Positions 1 through 7,457 of a stretch of 7,856 nucleotides of DNA are shown here, in pieces; positions within the stretch are counted from its first letter, which is position 1; each line of letters starts with the position of its first letter. The DNA lies in NCBI GenBank assembly GCA_021779655.1, contig JAJYAF010000086.1, positions 1 to 7,856 of the forward strand. The letters are read 5' to 3'. Under the pieces are notes generated by a model. That model was not told the DNA's origin, ran no database searches, and saw only the letters and a list, made by a program, of their open reading frames with translations. Position numbers and translations under genes: made by a program. This DNA is from Pseudomonadota bacterium (lineage in GTDB: Bacteria > Pseudomonadota > Alphaproteobacteria > Acetobacterales > Acetobacteraceae).

Positions 1-643
1 CAAGGAAGCCGTTGGCGGCGTATTTGATCAGCTCCGCGGTCTCCAGCCCGGTGAACACGATCGGCGTCTCGATCAGGTAGAGCGGCCGGTAGAGCCGTTG
101 CAGCACCTCCCGCGCGCGGGCGCTTTCCGCGCCCACCACCACCCGGTCCGGCCGCATGAAATCGGCGATGGCGCTCCCCTCGCGCAGGAATTCCGGATTG
201 GAGGCGACCTCAATGGCGAGGTCCGGGCGCAGACGGCGGGCGAGTTCCGCGATTTTCCGCCCGGTGCCGACCGGCACGGTGGATTTCGTGACGAGAATGG
301 CCGGATGGTCGAGCGCCCGCACCACCTGCTCCACGGCGGCGAAAACATAGGTGAGATCGGCATGGCCATCGCCGCGCCGGGCCGGCGTGCCGACGGCAAT
401 GAAAATCGCTTCCGCCTCGGCGATCCCTTCCGCCAACGTCGTCGGAAATTGCAGCCGGTGCGCGGCTAGATTGTCTGCGACCAGCCGGTCCAGGCCGGGC
501 TCGTAGATCGGGATTTCCCCGGCAAGCAGCATCGCCCTCCTGGCCGGATCGGCCTCGAACACGGCGACTTCCACGCCGAACTCGGCGAAACAGGCGCCGG
601 AGACGAGCCCGACATAGCCACCACCAATGATTGCAATCCTCAA
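1..643 (-). CDS. ugd: UDP-glucose 6-dehydrogenase, N-terminal part (3' end outside window)
   Basis: The enzyme oxidises UDP-glucose to UDP-glucuronate with two NAD+ in the cytoplasm, supplying uronic acid for extracellular or capsular polysaccharide. I read 214 residues before the left edge; family members are usually about 430-450, so about half is missing. Visible are the Rossmann motif GGGYVG (residues 7-12) followed by LVSGACFAEFG, the IYEPGLD segment, VGTP, KSTVPVGT (120-127), NPEFLREG (149-156) with the catalytic-region Glu, and IKYAANGF at the end (Lys207, Asn211). The catalytic cysteine motif (GG.CFPKD type) lies beyond the edge. No ATG or GTG fits the frame upstream. The TTG at 643-641 is preceded by AAGGA with a 7-base spacer, so it is chosen as the start and gives LRIAIIGGGYVG. 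It is the third gene of the gmd-rmd-ugd operon. Family identity is certain from the motifs; NAD specificity and substrate are taken from the family. Confidence 0.95.
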   Translation of the reverse strand, partial: MRIAIIGGGYVGLVSGACFAEFGVEVAVFEADPARRAMLLAGEIPIYEPGLDRLVADNLAAHRLQFPTTLAEGIAEAEAIFIAVGTPARRGDGHADLTYVFAAVEQVVRALDHPAILVTKSTVPVGTGRKIAELARRLRPDLAIEVASNPEFLREGSAIADFMRPDRVVVGAESARAREVLQRLYRPLYLIETPIVFTGLETAELIKYAANGFL

Positions 644-650
644 ATGACCA

Positions 651-655
651 TCCTT
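651..655 (-). promoter_or_regulatory. Ribosome binding site deciding the TTG start of ugd
   Basis: On the minus strand AAGGA lies 7 bases before the TTG at 643. An out-of-frame ATG closer to it (651-649) reaches a stop within four codons and is not a start. The site supports TTG as the real initiation codon. Confidence 0.7.
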
Positions 656-670
656 GTATCGTTTGGAATA

Positions 671-690
671 TAGGCTCCGGCTTGAACCTA
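671..690 (-). other. Small stem-loop in the rmd-ugd gap
   Basis: On the minus-strand transcript a 7-base-pair stem (TAGGTTC paired with GAGCCTA, one G-U pair) encloses a 6-base loop. It lies between the rmd stop codon and the ugd ribosome binding site. There is no T-run after it, so it does not look like an intrinsic terminator. It could affect mRNA processing or partial attenuation, or be chance. Confidence 0.25.
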
Positions 691-697
691 GCGCCCT

Positions 698-1639
698 TCA
701 ACCCGCGTAACGCCGGCGGGCGAAGGCCAGCACGGATTCGAGTGTGTCGGCAAGCGCATGGCGCGGCTGCCAGCCCAGAAGCTCCCTTGCGCGCGCGCCG
801 TCACCCGCGGTGCGTTCGATCTCGACCGGGCGCAACCGCGCCGGGTCCTGGCGCACCGCGATGCGTGCCGGCGATTGCGCCAGCAGCATTTGCAGGATCG
901 TGCCGATCTTCACGCTGCTGCCGCTGCCGATATTGATCACCTGGTTGTTGGGCAGTTCGTCGAACCGCGCGAGCGCGGCCGCATAGGCGCGGCAGACGTC
1001 CCGGATGTCGAGAAAATCCCGTTCCGGTTCGAGCGCGCCCACGGCCATTTCAGGCGGCATGAGCCCGGCTTCAATTCGGGCGATCTGCCCGGCGAAAGCC
1101 GGCACCACGAAATCCTCGCCTTGGCCGGGGCCGGTATGGTTGAACGGGCGCAACCGCAGCACGCGCAGCCCCTCCCCCGCCAGGGCGCCGAGCGCCAGTT
1201 CCGCCGCCGCCTTGGTCGCGGCGTAGAGGTTCATTGGCGCCAGGGCCGCATCCTCTCGCACCGGCACAGCCGATTTGAAGGTCGCGCCGTAACATTCGGC
1301 GCTGGAGATGTAGACCAGCCGGCATCGCGGTGCCGCCGCCAGGATCGCATCGGCGAGGTTCAACGTGCCGTGCAGATTGACATCCCATGCCCGCGCGGGG
1401 CTGGAGCGGGCGGCGCCGACCGCCGCGATCGCCGCCAGATGGATGCAGGCATCGGGCTGGAACCGGGAGAAAACCTCCAGCACCTGCCGCCGATCCGTGA
1501 TGTCCAGCCGCTCGCCGGTTTCCGTGCCGCGCGCGGTGCCGATGATCTTCGCCTCGGGAAAGGCGCTCTTCAGAACCGGCAAAAGATGTCCGCCGACAAA
1601 GCCTTCCGCGCCGGTGATGAGGATTTGGCCGGGAGACAT
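698..1639 (-). CDS. rmd: GDP-4-keto-6-deoxy-D-mannose reductase-like short-chain dehydrogenase
   Basis: This is a 313-residue extended short-chain dehydrogenase/reductase. It most likely reduces the Gmd product GDP-4-keto-6-deoxy-D-mannose to GDP-D-rhamnose in the cytoplasm. Seen directly are the NAD(P)-binding motif TGAEGFVG (9-16), HLAA (67-70), SSAECYG (112-118) at the active-site serine position, the catalytic pair Tyr139/Lys143 in YAATK, the substrate-binding stretch RPFNHTGPGQG (164-174), and RDFLDIRDV (207-215). Length and the RPFNHTGPGQ motif resemble Rmd proteins. The gene begins 2 bases after the gmd stop codon and has no strong ribosome binding site of its own, so translational coupling to gmd is likely. 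The stereochemistry at C4 cannot be read from sequence: a GDP-6-deoxy-D-talose-forming reductase is possible. A GDP-L-fucose synthase is less likely, as that enzyme also epimerises C3 and C5. Confidence 0.82.
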   Translation of the reverse strand: MSPGQILITGAEGFVGGHLLPVLKSAFPEAKIIGTARGTETGERLDITDRRQVLEVFSRFQPDACIHLAAIAAVGAARSSPARAWDVNLHGTLNLADAILAAAPRCRLVYISSAECYGATFKSAVPVREDAALAPMNLYAATKAAAELALGALAGEGLRVLRLRPFNHTGPGQGEDFVVPAFAGQIARIEAGLMPPEMAVGALEPERDFLDIRDVCRAYAAALARFDELPNNQVINIGSGSSVKIGTILQMLLAQSPARIAVRQDPARLRPVEIERTAGDGARARELLGWQPRHALADTLESVLAFARRRYAG

Positions 1640-1641
1640 TT

Positions 1642-2619
<978 letters not shown>

Positions 2620-2632
2620 TCATTATTTCCCG

Positions 2633-2661
2633 ATGACATGCGCTCTTCCGTAAACTATATC
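2633..2661 (+). promoter_or_regulatory. Candidate promoter of the exported glycoside hydrolase gene
   Basis: ATGACA at 2633-2638 (five of six matches to the -35 consensus) and TATATC at 2656-2661 (four of six to the -10) are separated by exactly 17 bases. A transcript would start near 2668 and carry a leader of about 58 bases. The match is by eye only; alphaproteobacterial promoters are often divergent from this consensus. Confidence 0.4.
2654..2659 (-). promoter_or_regulatory. Candidate -10 box for the gmd operon
   Basis: TATAGT on the minus strand matches TATAAT at five of six positions and would place a transcription start about 28 bases before the gmd ATG. No good -35 hexamer is seen at 16-18 bases spacing, so either an activator is needed or this is not the promoter. 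It overlaps the plus-strand -10 candidate. Confidence 0.3.
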
Positions 2662-2714
2662 GCATTGCAACAGAAGCCGCGATGGTAAAACCGTGGTCAC
2701 CCCAACCACCACCC

Positions 2715-2720
2715 GGAGAA
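2715..2720 (+). promoter_or_regulatory. Ribosome binding site for the glycoside hydrolase, deciding its start
   Basis: GGAGAA lies 5 bases before the ATG at 2726. The in-frame GTG at 2693 has no such site, and starting there would put eleven extra residues ahead of a normal twin-arginine signal, so ATG 2726 is preferred. Confidence 0.75.
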
Positions 2721-2725
2721 ACCAC

Positions 2726-4663
2726 ATGGCGATCTCACGTCGAACCCTGATGGCGAGCGCTGCCGGCGGCCTTGCGTTGCCCCCCGGACTGGCCAAGGCC
2801 GATGCAAGCGGCCTGGATACCGCGCCAGCCGGCTTTCCGGCGCCGATCACCTCCATTCCGTTCGGCTTTTCCTCGCAATGGCTGCAGCCCTGGCGCCCGC
2901 TGTGCCAAACCCGGTCGGCGGCCGAAATGGCGGCAGGCATCGGTATCGTGATCGGCGGCTTCGCTGCGCCGCAAGCTGCGCTCGACATGCTCTACCAGCA
3001 CGGTTTCCGGCTGGCGCGAACGGAATTCTCCTGGACGATGGTGGACTCCGGAACCGAGACGCATCTGGTCAATGAGGCGGAGGTCAAGGGCTTTCTTTCC
3101 CGGCTCAAAATGGCGGGCTTGCGGCCGCTCATACTGCTCAACGCCAATGATGGCTCGCCTTGTCCGTTCACCCCGCTCCAGGTACAGCTTGCCGCCGATG
3201 CGCCGGCCGGCGCGCGCTCGATCATGCTGGTTTCAACGAACGGGCTGGTGCCGGGCCGCAGCGGGCCCCAGCGTATCGGCAACAGCAAAATGGCCCCCAT
3301 GCTGGTGACGGGAATCAATGGGCAGGAAGTACAGCTCTCCAAACCGTTGCCCGCACCCCTCGCCAGGGGCACCAGCCTGCCTTTCGTCACCCTGCATTAC
3401 GCGCCGTTCTCCGAGCCCGGATCACCGGGCAACAGAGAGACCATGCAAGGCTGGCTGCGCTATGTGGATATCGTCTGTGAAACCGCGCTATCCGCCCTGG
3501 GCACGGAAGGCCAGGCCGATTGCGGCTTCGACCTGGAGATCTGGAACGAGCTGTCGTTCGGCTCCGACTTTCTCCTGATTAACAAATATTACAGCGCTCC
3601 GCTGATCCATTACGATTCACAGACCATCTATCACGATATCGTGATGCGAACGGCGCAACATCTTCGGGCCGCGGTGGGGAGATATCCCGGCATGCGGATC
3701 ACCGATGGTTTCGCAAACACCACGCCGTTTATCGCCTCATCCCAGGAGCCGGCTGGAATTGACGCGATCAGCAAGCACCCTTATCCGCCGGCGCTCGATT
3801 TTCCCAAAAACCCGGGCGGGCCGCATATCGTGGCACTCGATGCCTTCGGCCAGAAGACAGAATTCGTGCCGGCCTACACATGCTTCTTTCCGGAATATTT
3901 CGCCAATGTGATCCAGACCGAAACGCTTTGCCGCGATGTCAGCGATCAGACCAACATGATCTACGGCGTGGCGCATGGCAGGCTCGCGCGTATCATCAAC
4001 GGCAGGCCAGACCCGGTGGCGGTGTGGATAACCGAGCTGGGCTGCGCGCCGCCGCAAGTTCATGTAACCGAGCCTTCGGAGGTCAGCCGGCTGATGACCG
4101 CCTTCACGCTGCGCTGCGTGTTCTTTTATCTGAATATCGGCGTCGAGCGCATCTATATGTTCCAGGCATTCGCCAAGCCGGGAGGCCTCGGCCTGGTTGA
4201 CCCGCAGACGATGACAACGCCGAGCGCGCCCCTGCTGGCGCTGGCCCGGGCACTGGCGGCGATTAGCGGCGGGGCCGAAGCCGGTATGGCGCCGCCGCGT
4301 GCCGCGCTGAAGGTAACGGCGTTGCGCAACCCGTCCGGCAAGGTGCTGTTTGCCGGGAACGGAACCCCGAACCTGCCGGACATGACAGCGGCCGATTCCC
4401 TGGTTCTGCTGCCGATCCAGGTATCGGCGACACGTTTTGCGGTCGTCTATTATGTCATGACGCGCGATATCCGCGTGCCGCTGGAGCCGCAAGACCTCGC
4501 GATCGAAATTGCCGCGCCGGGCATTGGCGGCTTCGCCGCCACCTGTTACGATCCGGTGAGCGACAGCTCTTCCGCGCCGACCGCCAAATCCGGCGCGGGC
4601 GATACACTCCGTTTGCAACTCGCCGCGACCGACATGCCGCAAATCCTGCTTCTCTCCGCCTGA
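2726..4663 (+). CDS. Tat-exported GH39/PslG-like (clan GH-A) glycoside hydrolase with inserted beta module
   Basis: The 645-residue protein probably hydrolyses a polysaccharide in the periplasm or outside the cell. An N-terminal twin-arginine signal is seen (SRRTLM, residues 4-9), then an Ala/Gly/Leu-rich stretch and a likely cleavage site at AKA (23-25) or ADA (25-27). A TIM-barrel-like region (about 70-510) holds LARTEFSW (96-103), RPLILLNAND (133-142), the acid/base motif EIWNE (Asn274, Glu275), KHPYP (350-354) and the candidate nucleophile in WITELG (Glu437), ending with GLGLVDP. Residues about 150-223 form a beta-rich insert after barrel strand 3. Residues about 525-645 look like a C-terminal beta-sandwich. 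Nine cysteines are present after the signal. It diverges from gmd-rmd-ugd, which suggests a role in processing the polysaccharide made from those sugars, comparable to PslG. The family assignment comes from motifs only. The substrate is unknown, and a catalytically altered homologue is possible. Confidence 0.72.
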   Translation: MAISRRTLMASAAGGLALPPGLAKADASGLDTAPAGFPAPITSIPFGFSSQWLQPWRPLCQTRSAAEMAAGIGIVIGGFAAPQAALDMLYQHGFRLARTEFSWTMVDSGTETHLVNEAEVKGFLSRLKMAGLRPLILLNANDGSPCPFTPLQVQLAADAPAGARSIMLVSTNGLVPGRSGPQRIGNSKMAPMLVTGINGQEVQLSKPLPAPLARGTSLPFVTLHYAPFSEPGSPGNRETMQGWLRYVDIVCETALSALGTEGQADCGFDLEIWNELSFGSDFLLINKYYSAPLIHYDSQTIYHDIVMRTAQHLRAAVGRYPGMRITDGFANTTPFIASSQEPAGIDAISKHPYPPALDFPKNPGGPHIVALDAFGQKTEFVPAYTCFFPEYFANVIQTETLCRDVSDQTNMIYGVAHGRLARIINGRPDPVAVWITELGCAPPQVHVTEPSEVSRLMTAFTLRCVFFYLNIGVERIYMFQAFAKPGGLGLVDPQTMTTPSAPLLALARALAAISGGAEAGMAPPRAALKVTALRNPSGKVLFAGNGTPNLPDMTAADSLVLLPIQVSATRFAVVYYVMTRDIRVPLEPQDLAIEIAAPGIGGFAATCYDPVSDSSSAPTAKSGAGDTLRLQLAATDMPQILLLSA

Positions 4664-4665
4664 CC

Positions 4666-4689
4666 GCCGGCGCGGCGCAAGGCGCTGGC
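4666..4689. terminator. GC-rich stem-loop between convergent genes
   Basis: GCCGGCGC (4666-4673) can pair with GCGCTGGC (4682-4689) in an 8-base-pair stem with one G-U pair and an 8-base loop. It sits in the 31 bases between the glycoside hydrolase stop and the yqhA-like stop. There is no T-run on either strand, so it is not a classical intrinsic terminator. Its position suggests a transcription-blocking or mRNA-end structure serving both genes. Confidence 0.35.
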
Positions 4690-4694
4690 ATAAA

Positions 4695-5198
4695 TCAGGG
4701 GTCGTCACCGCCTAGACGCTCGGTCAAGGCAAACAAGAGGCCGAGCAGGCCGAAGACCAGCAGGATCGCGACTTGCCAGCCGAGAAACGCGTTGGCCTGC
4801 GGCCCGCCTTCCAGAAAGCCGCTCAGGATATGCACGGCGGCGATGATTGTAATGGAGCCGATGAGCTTGAGCTTGAGGCCGGTGAAGTCGATCCGGTTCA
4901 GCCAGTCAGGCCGGTTTCCGGAAGTTGGGAGATCGGCGCGCGAGACGAAGTTTTCATAGCCCGAGAGAATGACCAGAATGACCAGGTTGGCGACCAGCGA
5001 TAGGTCGATCAGCGAAAGGGTGAGAATGATGAGACCTTTCTCGGACATTCCCGGCAGCGTCGGCAGAGCATGGATGATGTCCGCAAGAAAGAAGAAAACC
5101 AGCATGCCGAGCAGCACGATCATGGCGAGATAGATGGGAACCATCAGCCAGCGCGCGGCGAAAAGCGTGGCTTCGATGATTCCGGTAATGCGGTTCAT
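4695..5198 (-). CDS. yqhA: UPF0114 (YqhA) family inner-membrane protein
   Basis: This is a 167-residue protein of the YqhA/UPF0114 family; E. coli YqhA is of similar length (about 164). The biochemical function of the family is not established, so none is assigned. Hydrophobic segments predicted by eye lie at about 14-41, 55-79, 110-130 and 138-158, giving roughly four membrane spans. The family-like stretches ARWLMVPIY (15-23), IIHALP (41-46), SLIDLSLV (62-69) and SGYENFVS (79-86) match the corresponding parts of E. coli YqhA as I remember it. The ATG at 5198 is chosen because AAGGA lies 6 bases upstream. An in-frame ATG at 5216 has no such site and adds six charged residues not expected in the family. 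The gene follows parC by 39 bases on the same strand and is probably cotranscribed with it. It converges on the glycoside hydrolase gene. Confidence 0.85.
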   Translation of the reverse strand: MNRITGIIEATLFAARWLMVPIYLAMIVLLGMLVFFFLADIIHALPTLPGMSEKGLIILTLSLIDLSLVANLVILVILSGYENFVSRADLPTSGNRPDWLNRIDFTGLKLKLIGSITIIAAVHILSGFLEGGPQANAFLGWQVAILLVFGLLGLLFALTERLGGDDP

Positions 5199-5204
5199 GA
5201 CCCT

Positions 5205-5209
5205 TCCTT
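5205..5209 (-). promoter_or_regulatory. Ribosome binding site selecting the internal ATG of the yqhA-like gene
   Basis: AAGGA on the minus strand is 6 bases before the ATG at 5198. It lies inside the reading frame that would begin at 5216, which argues for the shorter protein. Confidence 0.65.
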
Positions 5210-5237
5210 CGCGCATGATGCGTATGGCGAGCCGTGC

Positions 5238-7457
5238 TTACTCGAACCTGCCCGATCTTGGAAAGCCATTTGGCGGCAGCCGGCCGGTTTGACCACGGTG
5301 GCCGAGCCAATCCTGCAGCCGGGTTTCGGTACGCATCCGTTCCCCGGATTTCCAGCTGAGACCCGAGGCGAGGGTGAAGACCTTGAGGTCCGCCATGCCG
5401 CCATCCTTGTATTTCTGCAAGGTAACGCCCGCCCCTTTCGCCATCTCCGGAACCTCATTCAAGGGAAAGACGAGCAGCTTCCGGTTCTGGCCGATGATCG
5501 CGACGTGATCGCCCCTGGCGGGAACGCAGCGGGCGAACTCCTCACCCGGTTTCAGCGTGATGATCTGCTTGCCGGCCCGCCTTTCGGAGGAAAGTTCGGC
5601 CCCTGGAATAATAAAGCCCCGGCCGCTATTCACGGCGATGAGATAATTGCATGTCGGGTCCGGAACGAAAAGATCGACGATGCCGTCTTCATTCGACAGC
5701 TCGAGCAGCACGCGAATGGCCTGGCCGTCACCGCGGCCGCGCGGCAGATCGGCAGGCTTTACCGTATAGACGCGCCCGTTGGTGGCAAACAGAGCCAGCC
5801 GGTCGGTGGACAGGCAACGAATCAGAAAAGCCAGCCGGTCGCCTTCCTTGAATTTGAGTTCCAGCGGCTCGCCCAGATGCCCCTTTTGCGCGCGTATCCA
5901 GCCTTTCTGCGAAAGAATCGTGGTAAGGGGCTCGCGCTCCACGAACGCCTCGATGGGGATTTCCGGCATGGGCGCCGCGGTGCCGATAATGGTGCGGCGG
6001 GAGCCCCAGGGGCCGGCCGTGACCTTCGCCTGGATTTCGGCGATTTCGTTGCGGATCTCATCCCAGCGCCTGGCTTGATCCCGCAGCAGCCCTTGCAGCT
6101 TTTTCTGCTCGGCAGAGAGCTGCTTGTGCTCGCGGCGGATTTCCATTTCTTCCAGCTTGCGCAAGGCGCGCAGCCGCATGTTCAGAATCGCCTCCGCCTG
6201 GATCTCGGTAAGCGTGAAGGCGCGGATCAGGACCGGCTTGGGCTCATCCTCGTTGCGGATGATGCGGATGACCTCGTCGATATTCGCGAAGACCAGGAGA
6301 TAGCCGTTGAGAATCTCAAGGCGCCGGGCGATCGCTTCCAGCCGGTGATTGGCGCGGCGGACGAGCACTTCGTGGCGGTGATCGAGCCAGGCGCGCAGCA
6401 GGCTTTTCAGGCCCATGACACGCGGGGTGCGGCCGGCGTCGAGCACGTTCATGTTCATGGCAAAGCGGGTTTCGAGCGCGGTGGCCCGGAACAGCGAGGC
6501 CATCAGCATGTCGGGGTCCACGGTGCGGGATTTCGGCTCCAGCACGATCCGGATGGTCTCGGCCGATTCGTCGCGAATATCGCCAAGCAACGGGAGTTTT
6601 TTCTCCAGCAGCAGTTGCGCGATCTGCTCGATCAGGCGGGATTTCTGGACCTGATAGGGGATTTCCGTAACCACGAGAACAAAGCCGCCGTGCTTCTGCT
6701 CCTCGCGCCGCCAGCGCGCCCTGAGACGCAGGGAGCCGCGTCCGGTTTCATAGGCCTGGCGCAGGGTCCCGGCGTCTTCCACGATCTCCCCGCCGGTTGG
6801 AAAATCCGGGCCGGGCATATGCTTGAGCAGCGCCGGGGTATCGGCATCTGGCTGGCCGATGAGATGGATCGCCGCGGCACAGATCTCCGCGGCATTGTGC
6901 GGGGGAATGGCGGTTGCCATGCCGCCGGCGATACCCGAGGCGCCGTTGGCAAGCAGGTTGGGAAACGCCCCGGGCAGAACGGAAGGCTCGGTCTCCGTTC
7001 CGTCGTAGGTCGGGCGGAAATCGACGGCGTTCTCCTCGATGCCCCGGAGCAGGAATCCGGCGATTTCGGTGAGCCGGGATTCGGTATAGCGCATGGCCGC
7101 GGCATTATCGCCGTCGATATTGCCGAAATTTCCCTGGCCCTCGATCAGCGGGTAGCGCGAGGAGAATTCCTGGGCGAGCCGGACCAGGGCCTCATAAATC
7201 GATGAATCGCCGTGCGGATGGAACTTGCCCATCACGTCGCCGACCACGCGGGCGCATTTTTTGAAACCGGATTGCGGATCGAGCCGAAGCTGGTGCATGG
7301 CATAGAGCAGGCGCCGGTGAACGGGCTTGAGCCCGTCCCGAACATCCGGCAGGGAGCGCGCCATGATGGTGGAAAGCGCGTAGGCGAGATAGCGCTCGGA
7401 GAGCGCCTCGGCGAGCGGAGCGTCTTCAATCCGCCCGGCGCTCATATCGATCGGCAT
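5238..7457 (-). CDS. parC: DNA topoisomerase IV subunit A
   Basis: This is the 739-residue breakage-reunion subunit that decatenates replicated chromosomes with ParE, using ATP. The N-terminal winged-helix/tower core (about 20-370) carries [14 protein letters not shown] (36-49), [11 protein letters not shown] (80-90), [11 protein letters not shown] (107-117) and the DNA-linking Tyr124 in AMRYTE. A long helical coiled-coil region spans about 365-480, and a beta-pinwheel C-terminal domain about 500-700. The GyrA box is degenerate (LPRGRGDG, 571-578), and [11 protein letters not shown] (677-687) plus the ending LPPNGFPRS (727-735) are ParC-like, so this is ParC rather than GyrA. Ser85 and Glu89 correspond to E. 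coli Ser80 and Glu84, the wild-type quinolone-sensitive residues. GGAAGA lies 6 bases before ATG 7457. An ATG at 7445 is an alternative start that would give an ATGA overlap with recO. The gene follows recO directly. Confidence 0.95.
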   Translation of the reverse strand: MPIDMSAGRIEDAPLAEALSERYLAYALSTIMARSLPDVRDGLKPVHRRLLYAMHQLRLDPQSGFKKCARVVGDVMGKFHPHGDSSIYEALVRLAQEFSSRYPLIEGQGNFGNIDGDNAAAMRYTESRLTEIAGFLLRGIEENAVDFRPTYDGTETEPSVLPGAFPNLLANGASGIAGGMATAIPPHNAAEICAAAIHLIGQPDADTPALLKHMPGPDFPTGGEIVEDAGTLRQAYETGRGSLRLRARWRREEQKHGGFVLVVTEIPYQVQKSRLIEQIAQLLLEKKLPLLGDIRDESAETIRIVLEPKSRTVDPDMLMASLFRATALETRFAMNMNVLDAGRTPRVMGLKSLLRAWLDHRHEVLVRRANHRLEAIARRLEILNGYLLVFANIDEVIRIIRNEDEPKPVLIRAFTLTEIQAEAILNMRLRALRKLEEMEIRREHKQLSAEQKKLQGLLRDQARRWDEIRNEIAEIQAKVTAGPWGSRRTIIGTAAPMPEIPIEAFVEREPLTTILSQKGWIRAQKGHLGEPLELKFKEGDRLAFLIRCLSTDRLALFATNGRVYTVKPADLPRGRGDGQAIRVLLELSNEDGIVDLFVPDPTCNYLIAVNSGRGFIIPGAELSSERRAGKQIITLKPGEEFARCVPARGDHVAIIGQNRKLLVFPLNEVPEMAKGAGVTLQKYKDGGMADLKVFTLASGLSWKSGERMRTETRLQDWLGHRGQTGRLPPNGFPRSGRFE

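Larger units (their letters stand above)
2620..2725. other. Divergent intergenic region between gmd operon and glycoside hydrolase
   Basis: These 106 bases separate two start codons facing apart. They are more AT-rich in 2620-2690 than the flanking genes. They hold the two candidate promoters, the ribosome binding site of the hydrolase, and a short inverted repeat, ATCGC (2659-2663) with GCGAT (2679-2683), spaced by 15 bases, that could be an operator or chance. Confidence 0.6.

Noticed and set aside
2665..2691. TTGCAA and TAAAAC as an alternative plus-strand promoter
   Set aside because: The spacer is only 15 bases and the -10 is poor; the pair at 2633-2661 fits better.
2693..2725. In-frame GTG as an earlier start for the glycoside hydrolase
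   Set aside because: It has no ribosome binding site and would add eleven residues before a normal twin-arginine signal. ATG 2726 has GGAGAA at 5 bases.
3737..4708. Minus-strand open frame of 323 codons antisense to the glycoside hydrolase
   Set aside because: It is Arg/His-rich with no motif, while the plus strand carries catalytic motifs and a signal peptide. It also runs over the end of the yqhA-like gene.
5070..7205. Plus-strand open frame of 711 codons lying antisense to parC
   Set aside because: The opposite strand encodes an unmistakable full ParC. The antisense product has low-complexity Arg/Gly/Ala/Asp/Gln composition with no recognisable motif, as expected from GC-rich third-position bias. 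Its start lies inside the yqhA-like gene.
7008..7260. Possible quinolone-resistance changes in ParC
   Set aside because: The positions matching E. coli Ser80 and Glu84 are Ser and Glu here, the wild-type residues.
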